Part shown: positions 8,758-17,180 of the stretch, piece by piece
Numbering within the stretch: the stretch's first letter is position 1
How the letters are laid out: each line of letters starts with the position of its first letter
Origin: Siminovitchia sediminis
GTDB lineage: Bacteria > Bacillota > Bacilli > Bacillales > Bacillaceae_C
Direction: 5' to 3'
NCBI RefSeq assembly: GCF_042680885.1
Contig: NZ_JBHUEO010000113.1
Coordinates: 1-64,000, forward strand
DNA: 64,000 nucleotides
Program-made: the position numbers and the translations under genes
Notes under the pieces: generated by a model
Database searches by the model: none
The model's input: only the letters and a program-made list of their open reading frames with translations
Told to the model about the DNA's origin: nothing

Positions 8758-9480
8758 GTGGACGATATTATTTTAAATATTTCTACATGTGCCTTAAACT
8801 TTCGGCTGCCTCACGGTATGGATTATTCACGTCATATTTATCGATCGGGGAATTTCAACCAGTTAAATAAAAGTTCTCTTTCTCTATTGAGAGAAAAGAT
8901 TGGAATAACTCATTTATATGATTTACGTACCCATCAAGAATATAAAAATGATAATATTGAAGAATTATGTAGCTGGTACGATTTAAAACTAGTTTCTCTT
9001 CCGCTAGGAAACTTCCCATCAAGGTTCCGAACAAAAAAAATCCTTCTTCCTGAAGATTATGTACAATATTATGAACAAATACTGGCGTACAATCAGTCTG
9101 AACTTTATATCTTATTTACAGAACTTTTGTATCACTTAAATTTTCGGAATTTCGTATTCGGATGTCATGCTGGCAAAGATCGGACTGGTATTGTATCTTA
9201 CTTGCTGTTGTCAATGGCAGGTAAATCAATCGATGATAAAGTAAAGGATTACGTCTTAAGCTCCTATTATATTAACCAAAAGCTAGACTTTTTTAAAAAA
9301 AGTTGGCAGAAACGTGGGCTGACACCTTTAGAATATGCCAAGAGGATTGAGGCTATACCAACAACCATAAAATTATTTGACCGAAGCATAAAGTCTATTT
9401 ATGGAGGAGTGGAAAACTATTTTAATACAATAGGATTTAATTGGAGAGAGATCACGGGTATAAAAAAAAGTTTGGAGTAG
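8758..9480 (+). CDS. tyrosine-phosphatase-family nucleotide phosphatase (PolJ/NikL-like)
   Basis: A 240-aa protein of the Y_phosphatase3 type. It has the RSGNF and LYDLRTHQEY segments typical of the family and the CX5R active site CHAGKDR (C136 to R142). I chose GTG 8758 because AAAGGTGA lies just upstream; GTG 8749 would add three residues without a ribosome site. In the nikkomycin/polyoxin pathway the corresponding enzyme removes the 5'-phosphate of octosyl acid phosphate rather than acting on protein. Position between the SDR and aminotransferase genes fits that step. Its stop directly abuts the next ATG. Confidence 0.8.
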   Translation: MDDIILNISTCALNFRLPHGMDYSRHIYRSGNFNQLNKSSLSLLREKIGITHLYDLRTHQEYKNDNIEELCSWYDLKLVSLPLGNFPSRFRTKKILLPEDYVQYYEQILAYNQSELYILFTELLYHLNFRNFVFGCHAGKDRTGIVSYLLLSMAGKSIDDKVKDYVLSSYYINQKLDFFKKSWQKRGLTPLEYAKRIEAIPTTIKLFDRSIKSIYGGVENYFNTIGFNWREITGIKKSLE

Positions 9481-10602
9481 ATGCATATGCAAGTAGAAAA
9501 TAAGAGAGTTTCAAATTTTGATATTAAACACCATTTTTTGGAACATATTGATAGTGTTTTACCTTACCGGAAGAGCGATTACCGTAAGGTTATTAATCTT
9601 TCAAGTAATGAACTTAGAAACGAAAAAGTAACAGATTTATTTAAAGAGTTTATCCTGAAAAAGTCGGTCAGCGACATTTTTGCTTACCCATACCCTCATG
9701 ATGTTGAAAAAAAAGTGGCTCAACATTTTGGATTGCCAGCTGAATCGGTGCTATTATCTGCCGGATCCGATGATGCTATTAAAACAATAATCCAAGCCCT
9801 TGCTGGAAAGACAAAAAAAATGATTATACAAACTCCTAACTATGAAAACTATACGGTATACGGGCAATTAAATAATATTCAGATAACACCTATTGAATGG
9901 TATTTTGATTCCGATTCTTTTTTACAAGATTTATTAACGACCATCAAAGCCTCCTCTCAATCTCTCGTTGTGGTGACGACTCCTAATGGCTGGACTGGCC
10001 GTAGTCTACGTTTTGAGGAACTTGAAAAAATAGTTCATCTTTCAAAAATACATGGACATTTGGTTTGTGTTGATCTTGCATATATGTCCTTCAGCAAGTT
10101 AGATTATATTCCATTATTGCAAGAGTACTCAAACCTTGTATTCGTTTATAGTTTTTCAAAGTCTATGGGATTAGCCGGGTTTCGTATAGGTGCTGTTTTT
10201 TCAAATGAACGAATAATTAGTTACTTAAAAAAATGGCGTACTAATAATCCTATAAATCGGTTTGCATTAGAGTTTCTTGACTATTGTATAAATAGAATTG
10301 AAATCATAGAAAAAATGCAACACGAATTGATCGAAGCCCGGACTAAATGGGAGAAAAACATTGTTAGCTTGAATATGGGTGTAAAGCCCGCTAAGACAGA
10401 GACTAATTTTCTTTTATTACAAGCACAAAATACATTGATTTGTAATCAAATTATTGAATGGCTATACCAACACAAGATTGTGGTTCGAAGCTTTCCTGGT
10501 GATAGGCATTTGAAGACGGCATTTCGTATGACGGTACCTGGTGCACACGAGAGTGAAAAAGTATTAAATTGCTTTAGGGAATTTAAAATAGAAAGGAGCT
10601 AG
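9481..10602 (+). CDS. PLP aminotransferase, HisC-like (NikK/PolI-like role)
   Basis: A 373-aa class I/II aminotransferase related to histidinol-phosphate aminotransferase. The PLP Schiff-base lysine is in SFSKSMGLAGFRIG (K227), and TTPNGWTG and the C-terminal FRMTV arginine region match the fold. ATG 9481 and ATG 9487 are both possible; GGAG at 9473-9476 is better spaced for 9487, so the first two residues are uncertain. In the related nucleoside pathways such an enzyme installs the amine of the aminohexuronic-acid-type sugar. There is no his or phe operon around it, which supports a dedicated biosynthetic role. Confidence 0.82.
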   Translation: MHMQVENKRVSNFDIKHHFLEHIDSVLPYRKSDYRKVINLSSNELRNEKVTDLFKEFILKKSVSDIFAYPYPHDVEKKVAQHFGLPAESVLLSAGSDDAIKTIIQALAGKTKKMIIQTPNYENYTVYGQLNNIQITPIEWYFDSDSFLQDLLTTIKASSQSLVVVTTPNGWTGRSLRFEELEKIVHLSKIHGHLVCVDLAYMSFSKLDYIPLLQEYSNLVFVYSFSKSMGLAGFRIGAVFSNERIISYLKKWRTNNPINRFALEFLDYCINRIEIIEKMQHELIEARTKWEKNIVSLNMGVKPAKTETNFLLLQAQNTLICNQIIEWLYQHKIVVRSFPGDRHLKTAFRMTVPGAHESEKVLNCFREFKIERS

Positions 10603-10610
10603 AATATAGC

Positions 10611-11969
10611 ATGTTTGTTCCGTACAAGGATATATTAATCAAAAAAAGCCAATTAAAAAGTGCAAGCATTAACATATCAGGATATAAGCATGCAGCTGTT
10701 CAACTTATTGCAGCTTCAGTAATCCACAAAAATCCAGTTATTATCAATAATGCACCGAAAATTTTAGATACCGTTGTTCTAGCGAAAATTGTTGAAGAAT
10801 GTGGTGGAAAAGCAAATTTTGAAGGTCAGGTTTTGTCCCTCAATACCCAAAAACTTGTTAAAAGTAAAGTTCCACCCAATTTAAGTAAACAAATTCATGG
10901 CTCCTTATATTTTTTACCAGCCTTGTTAGCCCGTTTAGGAAAGGTAGAATTTTTTAAAGCAGGGGGATGTCAAATTGGCAATGAAAACGATAAAGGGGAG
11001 CGTCCAATAGAACATATGTTATCTGTTATGGAATCGTTTGGAGCAGAGTTTTTTAAAGATGGGGAATGGATCAAGGGCCAATGTGAACAATATCGTCCAA
11101 CTACAATCGACATATTAAGTTATTCAGACAATCCTATTTCTCCAAATGGACCATATGTTTCGGGTGCTACTAAAACAGCTATTTTATGTGCAATGGGATG
11201 TAAAGAAGGAACAACAAGGATTCTAAATCCTTATATGAAACCTGATGTAGTAGAATTACTGCTTTTTTTAAAAAAATGTGGATACATAGTAGAATTCAAC
11301 AAAAAAGAAATTAATATAACCATTCCAATATCAACCTTCCCTTGTACATATAATTTGATGTCAGACATTAGTGAAATGTTTACATTTATAGCGTTAAGTG
11401 TTCACACTAGGATTCCGCTCCAACTTAAAGGTGTAACTGTAGAGCGGGCTAAAAAAGGACTTTATGCTGAACTGGAATTACTTGAAGCGATGGGGATAAA
11501 GCTTAAGTGGGGGAACTCTTCTGTCTTTGTTGAACCGGTCGAAGAAATTATAGCTCAAAACATCCAAGTAACTTCAACAGGTATTTATAGCGACCATCAC
11601 CCTTTTTTTACTTTAATGCTTTTAAAAGCAAATGGGACTTCTACAATAGAAGAGTATGTTTGGAGAGACCGTTTTAAATATATTGAAGGTTTAAAAGCTC
11701 TAGGTGCAAATATTAAACGTGATTGTAATTTAATAGAAATCAAACCTTCTATTCTTTTACAATCAGGTAAAACATTGACTGCGAATGAATTAAGGGGAGC
11801 AGCTGTATTGATTCTAGCGTCGTTAACTATTTCAGGAACAACAATTGTAAAAAGTGTTGATCATATTATACGAGGGTATGAAAACTTTTTTGAGAAACTT
11901 GAACTCATAGGGGTAAAGATTACGTTTTTGGAATCAGCATCAATAGATAGTGGAGAAATAATAAAGTGA
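10611..11969 (+). CDS. MurA-like enolpyruvyltransferase (NikO/PolA/MalO-like)
   Basis: A 452-aa EPSP-synthase/MurA superfamily protein with the inside-out alpha/beta barrel. It keeps the MurA loop cysteine in AGGCQIG (C120), a GPYVSGATKTA substrate segment, and the terminal IRGYENFFEKL motif. It is longer than the usual 415-430-aa MurA and divergent. In nikkomycin and malayamycin pathways the homologue transfers enolpyruvate from PEP to the 3'-OH of UMP or pseudouridine monophosphate, making the radical SAM substrate. Surrounding genes fit that better than peptidoglycan synthesis. A resistant MurA copy is the main alternative. The ribosome site AAGGAG is 12 bases from the ATG. Confidence 0.83.
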   Translation: MFVPYKDILIKKSQLKSASINISGYKHAAVQLIAASVIHKNPVIINNAPKILDTVVLAKIVEECGGKANFEGQVLSLNTQKLVKSKVPPNLSKQIHGSLYFLPALLARLGKVEFFKAGGCQIGNENDKGERPIEHMLSVMESFGAEFFKDGEWIKGQCEQYRPTTIDILSYSDNPISPNGPYVSGATKTAILCAMGCKEGTTRILNPYMKPDVVELLLFLKKCGYIVEFNKKEINITIPISTFPCTYNLMSDISEMFTFIALSVHTRIPLQLKGVTVERAKKGLYAELELLEAMGIKLKWGNSSVFVEPVEEIIAQNIQVTSTGIYSDHHPFFTLMLLKANGTSTIEEYVWRDRFKYIEGLKALGANIKRDCNLIEIKPSILLQSGKTLTANELRGAAVLILASLTISGTTIVKSVDHIIRGYENFFEKLELIGVKITFLESASIDSGEIIK

Positions 11970-12568
11970 GCTTTATATATGTTAGTCAAACTTCTTTAAA
12001 AAGGATTGCAATGGCTATACGGGAGGATTCAAAGATAATTATTTTAGGGTCACCCGGGACAGGAAAAACTACATTTGCCAAACAGCTTATACAGCTAGTA
12101 AAACTTTCTTATACTTCACTTGATGATCTTAACTGGGAAGAAAATTGGGAAAGGGTTTCTACAGACCTTTTTTACGAACGATTAAAGTATGTGTTAAATG
12201 ACGACAGTGGGATTATCGATGGAAACTACTATGACAGATTTTTAATAGAAAGGATTCATTGGGCTGATATTATTATTTACTTAGACTATCCCACCTGGGT
12301 TGCTTTTTGGGGTCTAGTTAAGCGTTCTATTTGGAGATATATAAAAGGCTCCCGAACATGTTTACCGGCCAATGTAGTTTCATCAGCATATAAACGAAAG
12401 TGGGAGCTGTCATACCCTATGGTAAAAAAGGTACTCTGTTTTCGTAAGGATATTCGTCCGAGATTAATTGGTATTATGAGGTTTCAAAAAAATAAAATTA
12501 TAATAGTAATTAATTCAAGAAAAAAAGCAAAATATTTGTTGGACGCAATAAAAGTTAAGAAAGATTAA
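11966..12568 (+). CDS. P-loop kinase, adenylate-kinase/FlaR-like
   Basis: A 200-aa P-loop NTPase. Walker A is GSPGTGKTT (residues 28-36, Lys34), followed by DGNYYDRF and a LID-like Arg-rich region, matching FlaR/topology-modulation adenylate-kinase-like proteins. GTG 11966 overlaps the enolpyruvyltransferase stop (GTGA), so it is coupled to the operon and is its last gene. Likely a nucleoside kinase. In polyoxin/nikkomycin biosynthesis a small kinase carries out a cryptic 2'-phosphorylation that later enzymes require; the same role, or self-resistance by phosphorylating the product, is inferred here. Confidence 0.7.
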   Translation: MSFIYVSQTSLKRIAMAIREDSKIIILGSPGTGKTTFAKQLIQLVKLSYTSLDDLNWEENWERVSTDLFYERLKYVLNDDSGIIDGNYYDRFLIERIHWADIIIYLDYPTWVAFWGLVKRSIWRYIKGSRTCLPANVVSSAYKRKWELSYPMVKKVLCFRKDIRPRLIGIMRFQKNKIIIVINSRKKAKYLLDAIKVKKD

Positions 12569-12708
12569 TAAAAAAAGAGTTTTAAGCGCTAAGATTTACT
12601 ATATATATGATTATTGTGGATGAAATGAGCCACTTATGCGTAGTTTTGAGCCACCGATTGCGGAGAATAGAGTCATCATGGACTTCTGTCAATAAAATGG
12701 ACAGAGAT

Positions 12709-14083
12709 GGACCGTGAATTGAGCCACGTTTTGCTTCCGCGCGATTCTGTCGAAGTCGCTTGGAGGCCTCTGCTTAAGAAAACGAATCAAAAACCGCTTC
12801 GTTCCCTTAAGTAGAGGGTATTTGATCTTTCGCGGTCCTTGTTTGTCGGCTCCTTTCATAGGCCAATGCTTTCTCCATTGGGCTCAAATAGCCGTTTGAT
12901 GAATGCATACGTTTCTCGTTATAAAATTTGATGTAAAACTGGATGGCTAAAATGGCCTCAGCTTTTCGTCGCGAATACGTGCTTATATAAATATTCCTTT
13001 TTTAAAGATGCAAAAAAGCTCTCCATGCAGGCATTGTCATAGGGGTTTGCTTTTTGACTCATGCTTATTTGGGCGTCAGCTTTCCTTAGTGTGTTTATAT
13101 AAGCATTAGAACAATATTGTGATCCTCTGTCAGAGTGATGAATCCAGCCTTCTTCCGGCTGGCGCAGCGCAAGAGCTTCTTTTAAGGCGTTCAGACTGAG
13201 TTCGTGCCCCATATGGTCATCCACTCGGTAGCTGATGATCCTGCGTCCATATAGGTCCATGACCGGGTTTAAATATAAAAACCCTTCTCCTGTATGAATA
13301 TAGGTGATATCTGTTGCCTACACCTGGTTTGGTGCCTCCGGCTCAAATTCCTGGTCCAATTGATTTGGGAAAGTCGGCCGAGTATAATCCGAATCGGTCG
13401 TACACCTGAACTTTTTTGGCGGACTTGCGTAAAGATCCAATTCTCTCATTCGGTCAGTCACCTTCTTCTCGGAAACTATTATATTATCCCTGTAACGGAT
13501 TTTTCTGTAGATACGGGGACTGCCATAAAATCCATGGTTATCATGATAATGAAAAAGAATCCGCTCGTCCAAATGCCGGTTAAACGCCTCACGTTCCGTT
13601 TCTTCCCGGTCCATTCTCTTGACATAGCTATAATAACCGGATGTTGACACACTAAGGACCCGGCACATCTTCGATATGGTGTGTTCCATGCGGTGTTCAT
13701 AGATAAACGCAAATTTTACTCTTTTGCTTGCGTGAAGATGTGCATAGCCTTTTTTTATATCTCGTTCTCCTCTTCCATTTCAAGCCTAGCTTGTCGCTCT
13801 TTCTCGTACAACTCTTTATATTCTGTGGCGGTCAATAGCTGGTTTTGGCTCTCCTTCTCCGCTTCCTTCTGTTTCTTCCGGTACTCCTGCACCCATCTCT
13901 TTAAAGTACCATAAGGAATGTTCAGCTACTTGCTCATTTCTGTTATTTTGTGTCCGTCAAGTACGACCATCTTAGTTACATATTCTCTAAACTCGACGCT
14001 ATAACTCTTGTGTTTTTCCGCCATAGTGAACACGCCCTTTTCAGCTTTGTATTCGATTAAACATGGCTCAATTGGAGTGTCCA
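12709..14083 (-). mobile_element. decayed IS3-family insertion sequence
   Basis: The ends form an imperfect inverted repeat: TGGACCGTGAATTGAGCCAC at the left and, on the other strand, TGGACACTCCAATTGAGCCA at the right. Between them is a leftward two-part IS3 transposase (orfA then orfB) with several lesions. It is inserted inside the IS21-like shell. Boundaries are approximate because another TGGACAGA copy lies 11 bp further out on the left. Confidence 0.7.
12807..14024 (-). pseudogene. IS3 transposase orfA/orfB, multiply disrupted
   Basis: orfA starts at ATG 14024 (MAEKHKSYSVEFREYVTKMV) with the helix-turn-helix region, and has in-frame stops after EMSK and after ENEI. orfB has the HTH_21 region (HGFYGSPRIYRKI) and the DDE catalytic core: the D of ATDITYIH, HSDRGSQYCS and NACMESFFASLK. 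It carries an amber codon where NQVWATD is expected and a frameshift near 12965 before the ending YNEKRMHSSNGYLSP. With three stops and one frameshift it cannot make active transposase. Confidence 0.85.
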
Positions 14084-14671
14084 CTTTTTATACTAGCTTC
14101 AATCATTTGCGGAGTTGAGAGCCATTAATGGTACAAACGCTCTTTAAAGAAGAGAGTCAGAGCCACAGCCAAGCTGCTTGCCATTTACTGTAACGCCCGA
14201 TTCTTTGCATTTGCTGGAAGGGGTCGGGGCCCCGCCAACGAATGTTTAGAATCGGATTGTCCGTGTTATCATTCTTGAGCGGGTGTGCCTATTTGGCATT
14301 ATTTATACCAGACCTGCGATTGTTCCTCAACACGGACAAAAGTTAAGTCAATGGTGGCGGGTAATAGTATTCGCGCTAATTATGGCAGAACAACGGTTGT
14401 GGATCTCTCCTTCGCAGTTACTGGCTCAAACGTCCGCATTAAGTGGCTCAAAACTCCGTTACTGCTGGCTCAATCTGTCCGCAATTCTCACTATATACCC
14501 TGCATCTTGTTAATTGCAAACAGAATACTTGATACTAACGTTTCACCAAAAGTTACTGAAGGAAGCAGTTATGATGATCACATTAAGGATATTGTCTAGA
14601 AAACTCAGGTAAAGAGTTGATTGTAAATAGGTTACGTCCTATAACTGTAATTAATTTTTCTGATTTTTCAT

Positions 14672-15010
14672 GTGCAACTAAACGAACGTACCGGAACTCT
14701 TAAAGCTCTGGAAATGTGGCTTCGTGATTACTGTTTGCTAACAGTTCAGGAATTAACTTTGGCTGTCATAAATTTGTATCACAGTGATAAAGTAAGGGAT
14801 ATATGTTTTAAGAAATCGGGGCTTTGTATAATTAAGGCACGTCTGGATTACCGTCGTATTGAAGGGGGTAAATTTTGCTTCGGGATACGCAGGCAGGATG
14901 CCTTCCTGCTGGATAGCATATTGGAGACTGTATATGGCGATTTCGCAGATGGTTACAGAAAGGGGCTCGTAAAGAACCCCATTGATAAAATGGTACAATA
15001 TTTGACCTGA
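14672..15010 (+). CDS. hypothetical protein, 112 aa, possibly a gene fragment
   Basis: An open frame of 112 codons with no recognisable family and no convincing ribosome site before its ATG. The composition is protein-like (FCFGIRRQDAFLLDSILE...). Upstream DNA in another frame (ENSGKELIVNRLRPITVINF) also looks coding, so this may be the 3' part of a frameshifted gene disturbed by the nearby IS insertions. A terminator follows 95 bp downstream. Low confidence as a functional gene. Confidence 0.3.
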   Translation: MQLNERTGTLKALEMWLRDYCLLTVQELTLAVINLYHSDKVRDICFKKSGLCIIKARLDYRRIEGGKFCFGIRRQDAFLLDSILETVYGDFADGYRKGLVKNPIDKMVQYLT

Positions 15011-15105
15011 AATTTATTTTACACATATTTTACACATAGATTCAAGGAAACGTTGATATATTAACGATTATTATATATTTTAAACGTCTGCCGAGGGCGC
15101 TTAAA

Positions 15106-15139
15106 CCTTACAGCATCAACATTTGTTGGTGCTTTTTTA
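15106..15139 (+). terminator. rho-independent terminator
   Basis: GCATCAAC and GTTGGTGC form an 8-bp stem (one wobble pair) around ATTT, followed by a T6 run. It would end transcription of the hypothetical gene at 14672. Confidence 0.6.
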
Positions 15140-16187
15140 ATGATTGACCGCCTGTTGGCTGCCTGATCTATACCCTCTATAATACGTTGCCATCACTGCA
15201 TACATTCATTATTTTTTTGCTGTGGAGGGACTGATTAATACATGGTTTGTCGGTTATCCCTAAACTGCTGGGAATATAGATAAGGTCAGAACTTCCTGCT
15301 TCCCACATGATGGATTCATGAGTATGCCCTGAACATGTAAGGAGTTGTATCGGGAAGATTGTTCCTGTAATATCATGTTTTTAGCCCCTGCATCTTTACC
15401 CCTTCACCCATCGAATGTATACGCCCATTATTGATACCTCACCCATTTATTTCTAATATGAAGCTATTTTTTCCATTTTTCAACTGTAAAGTGTCATCTT
15501 TATTCACAGAGTGGGCCTGTCGTTGTTATTTTATTTGTCTTGTCTAAACCGCGAGCGTTTGATCTAAGACCTTACTATCATTGGGACAGACACCTGCGGA
15601 ACAAAACTGTGGTTTTGATGATCTGTGACCATAAAATTCTGGACAGTCTATTTTCAGATACGTCATCTTGACAGAAAAAACGGAATCCAGATGCAGTTTT
15701 TGAATAAAAACAAAGGCAGTTCATATACCACTTACATTTGCTGTAAGAAATAAAAAAAGCCCCCTGGATACGATGGAGGTAGTATCCAGGGGTACTAGCA
15801 GCCTTTAGCCTTTAAAGGTTATATACAGTATATCTAAAAATTTCTTTATAATAAGTGCTTTTACACAAGTTTTACACTCCCTTAAATAAAATTAAACGAT
15901 TAAAGATAATCTATTTTAATCAGCCTCCCCTGGCTTGGACAAAGCTCCCTCAAAAGGGGGAGGGCGTTCAATGGCAGGCAACAAGCACAGGGGGTATGTC
16001 AATATATTATTGATGTGAATAGAAAAAAAGAAGAGAACCATAGAGGTTTATACGCAGTCTGCATGTTTATCTATCCCACACCGTCCTTCTTTGAATGAAA
16101 ATCCTCATTTCTACCAGACGTTCTATCCAATCAGATTTATTCCTCTTTAATATATTAGTAACAAGCCGGCCGGCAAAATAATGAATA
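15140..16187. other. about 1 kb without a supported gene
   Basis: No plausible gene on either strand. It holds two strong hairpins: 15761-15792 (described separately) and CTCCCTC/GGGGGAG near 15946-15968. Together with the IS remnants this looks like decayed accessory DNA between the nucleoside cluster and the core chromosome. Confidence 0.5.
15751..15792 (-). terminator. leftward terminator-like hairpin
   Basis: A perfect 11-bp inverted repeat (CCCCTGGATAC ... GTATCCAGGGG) with a 10-base loop. On the minus strand it is followed by a run of seven T, so it would terminate leftward transcription, although no leftward gene is visible to its right. It may be left over from a lost gene. Confidence 0.5.
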
Positions 16188-16198
16188 GGAGAGATGAA

Positions 16199-16376
16199 CA
16201 TGTGTTATGGAGATGACTTTGTAGGAGGAGAAAGAGACAGACGGCGGAGACGTGAAAGGTTTATTTGCAGATGCGTGGAAGTATGGGATTGGGATGGTTG
16301 TGATCATCACTGCGAGCGTGATCGAGATCGTGATCGTGATCGATTCATTTGCCGCTGCAGAGAGCTTGGTGACTAA
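16199..16376 (+). CDS. small Arg/Asp/Cys-rich protein with internal repeats
   Basis: A protein of about 58 residues. The start with best support is the ATG of AATAGGAGAGATGAACATG, which places a GGAGAG site 7 bases upstream. It contains two repeats ending in RFICRC, each preceded by a run of alternating charged residues (RRRRRE and RDRDRDRD), plus His/Cys clusters. The second run is encoded by a tandem GATCGT/GATCGA repeat. A GC-rich hairpin follows. Composition resembles small spore-coat proteins, but no family is recognised. Confidence 0.45.
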
Positions 16377-16393
16377 TGATTTAGAAATGACCA

Positions 16394-16418
16394 GCCCGGG
16401 CGCAGTCCGGGCCTTATT
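16394..16418 (+). terminator. GC-rich hairpin after small Arg/Asp/Cys protein
   Basis: GCCCGG and CCGGGC enclose a short loop (16394-16412), followed by a weak T-containing tail (CTTATTAT). It is placed directly after the 16376 stop codon, consistent with a terminator. Confidence 0.4.
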
Positions 16419-17138
16419 ATGATGGCCGCGCTCGAGACTCTTTTGCAGTGTCAAACCTCTACATATGTTTGAGTCCTGATATAGATATCCAGTAGTATTC
16501 AAACATGTATCTCAAGTAAATTCTTCTAAATGAATCATCGCAGTTTTTCTTATGCCTGCTAAAATCATTAAAAAAATTCACTTAAAATCAATGCACCTTT
16601 TTCAGCCATGTCAGTATGACATAAGAATGGTCTTTTACTTAGTAAGAAAACATTCCTGCCCAAGACTACTGTTTTCTATTTAGAAGAGAGGATTTTTTAA
16701 TATATAACCGATGCCCCCTCTGTTGATTTTGTAAGCTAAACTCTATTCATCCTTTAAAGATTATAAACCATCAGGTATTTTCCGAAGACTGTATAGCAGA
16801 CATGCCTGATGTTCTTTTCATTTATAAGAAGAAATGACTGGAAAAAGACGGAGGAAGGTATAATCAAAACTATTAATGTATGAACGTTTGTAAATATTTT
16901 TTCCAATGTGGTGTTTAGAGAAGCTGTGGTTGGTGAAATGATATAAAAAAGCGCTGAATACAACTGGATAAAAGTCTCCGCTGCTTTCTTTGGAATTTAC
17001 GTTCCTGGTGAATTATCTTCCGGGGAAATCTCTCTAAACTTTGTGGTATATCCAAATGTGCAGGAAACAAAAAACTCTTTATTTATAGAATGTTTACGAT
17101 AATTTCATACTCCATTCATATGTGACTGGTATATTGGG
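16419..17138. other. gene-poor stretch
   Basis: About 700 bp in which no frame with a credible ribosome site and protein-like composition was found on either strand. It probably carries the promoter of the small gene at 17181. Confidence 0.4.
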
Positions 17139-17172
17139 CATAGTACAAGAAGGAGCATAGTACAAGAAGGAG
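17139..17172 (+). repeat. 17-bp tandem duplication containing a ribosome site
   Basis: CATAGTACAAGAAGGAG occurs twice head to tail (17139-17155 and 17156-17172). Each copy carries an AGAAGGAG ribosome-binding core, so the gene starting at 17181 has two successive Shine-Dalgarno sequences, the second correctly spaced. Confidence 0.9.
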
Positions 17173-17180
17173 GTTGAAAA

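Larger units (their letters stand above)
12608..14490. mobile_element. IS21-like element remnant (outer shell)
   Basis: Two facing ends of about 50 bp resemble each other. The left end starts TGATTATTGTGGATGAAATG (12608 on) and the reverse complement of the right end starts TGAGAATTGCGGACAGATTG. Both carry two copies of a TTGAGCCA-type repeat roughly 20-25 bp apart, the multiple-repeat end structure of IS21-family elements. CTATATA occurs beside both ends, a possible target duplication. No istA/istB can be read between the ends; the interior is mostly taken by a dead IS3. It marks the right border of the nucleoside cluster. Confidence 0.45.

Noticed and set aside
10611..11969. Housekeeping murA
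   Set aside because: It is embedded by overlap in a secondary-metabolite operon, is longer and divergent from MurA, and lies next to the radical SAM/TruD genes that define NikO/MalO-type clusters; it is kept only as an alternative.
14283..14599. Two overlapping frames (76 and 104 codons) right of the IS3
   Set aside because: They run through the IS21-like end repeats, have no ribosome site and resemble no IstA/IstB sequence.
15761..15792. Possible CRISPR or repeat array from the perfect inverted repeat
   Set aside because: The repeat occurs once, with no direct repeats at regular spacing and no cas genes.
16155..16502. Leftward 115-codon frame over the small Arg/Asp/Cys gene
   Set aside because: It lacks a ribosome site and its Thr/Ile repeats are simply the reverse of the GATCGT repeat in the sense gene.
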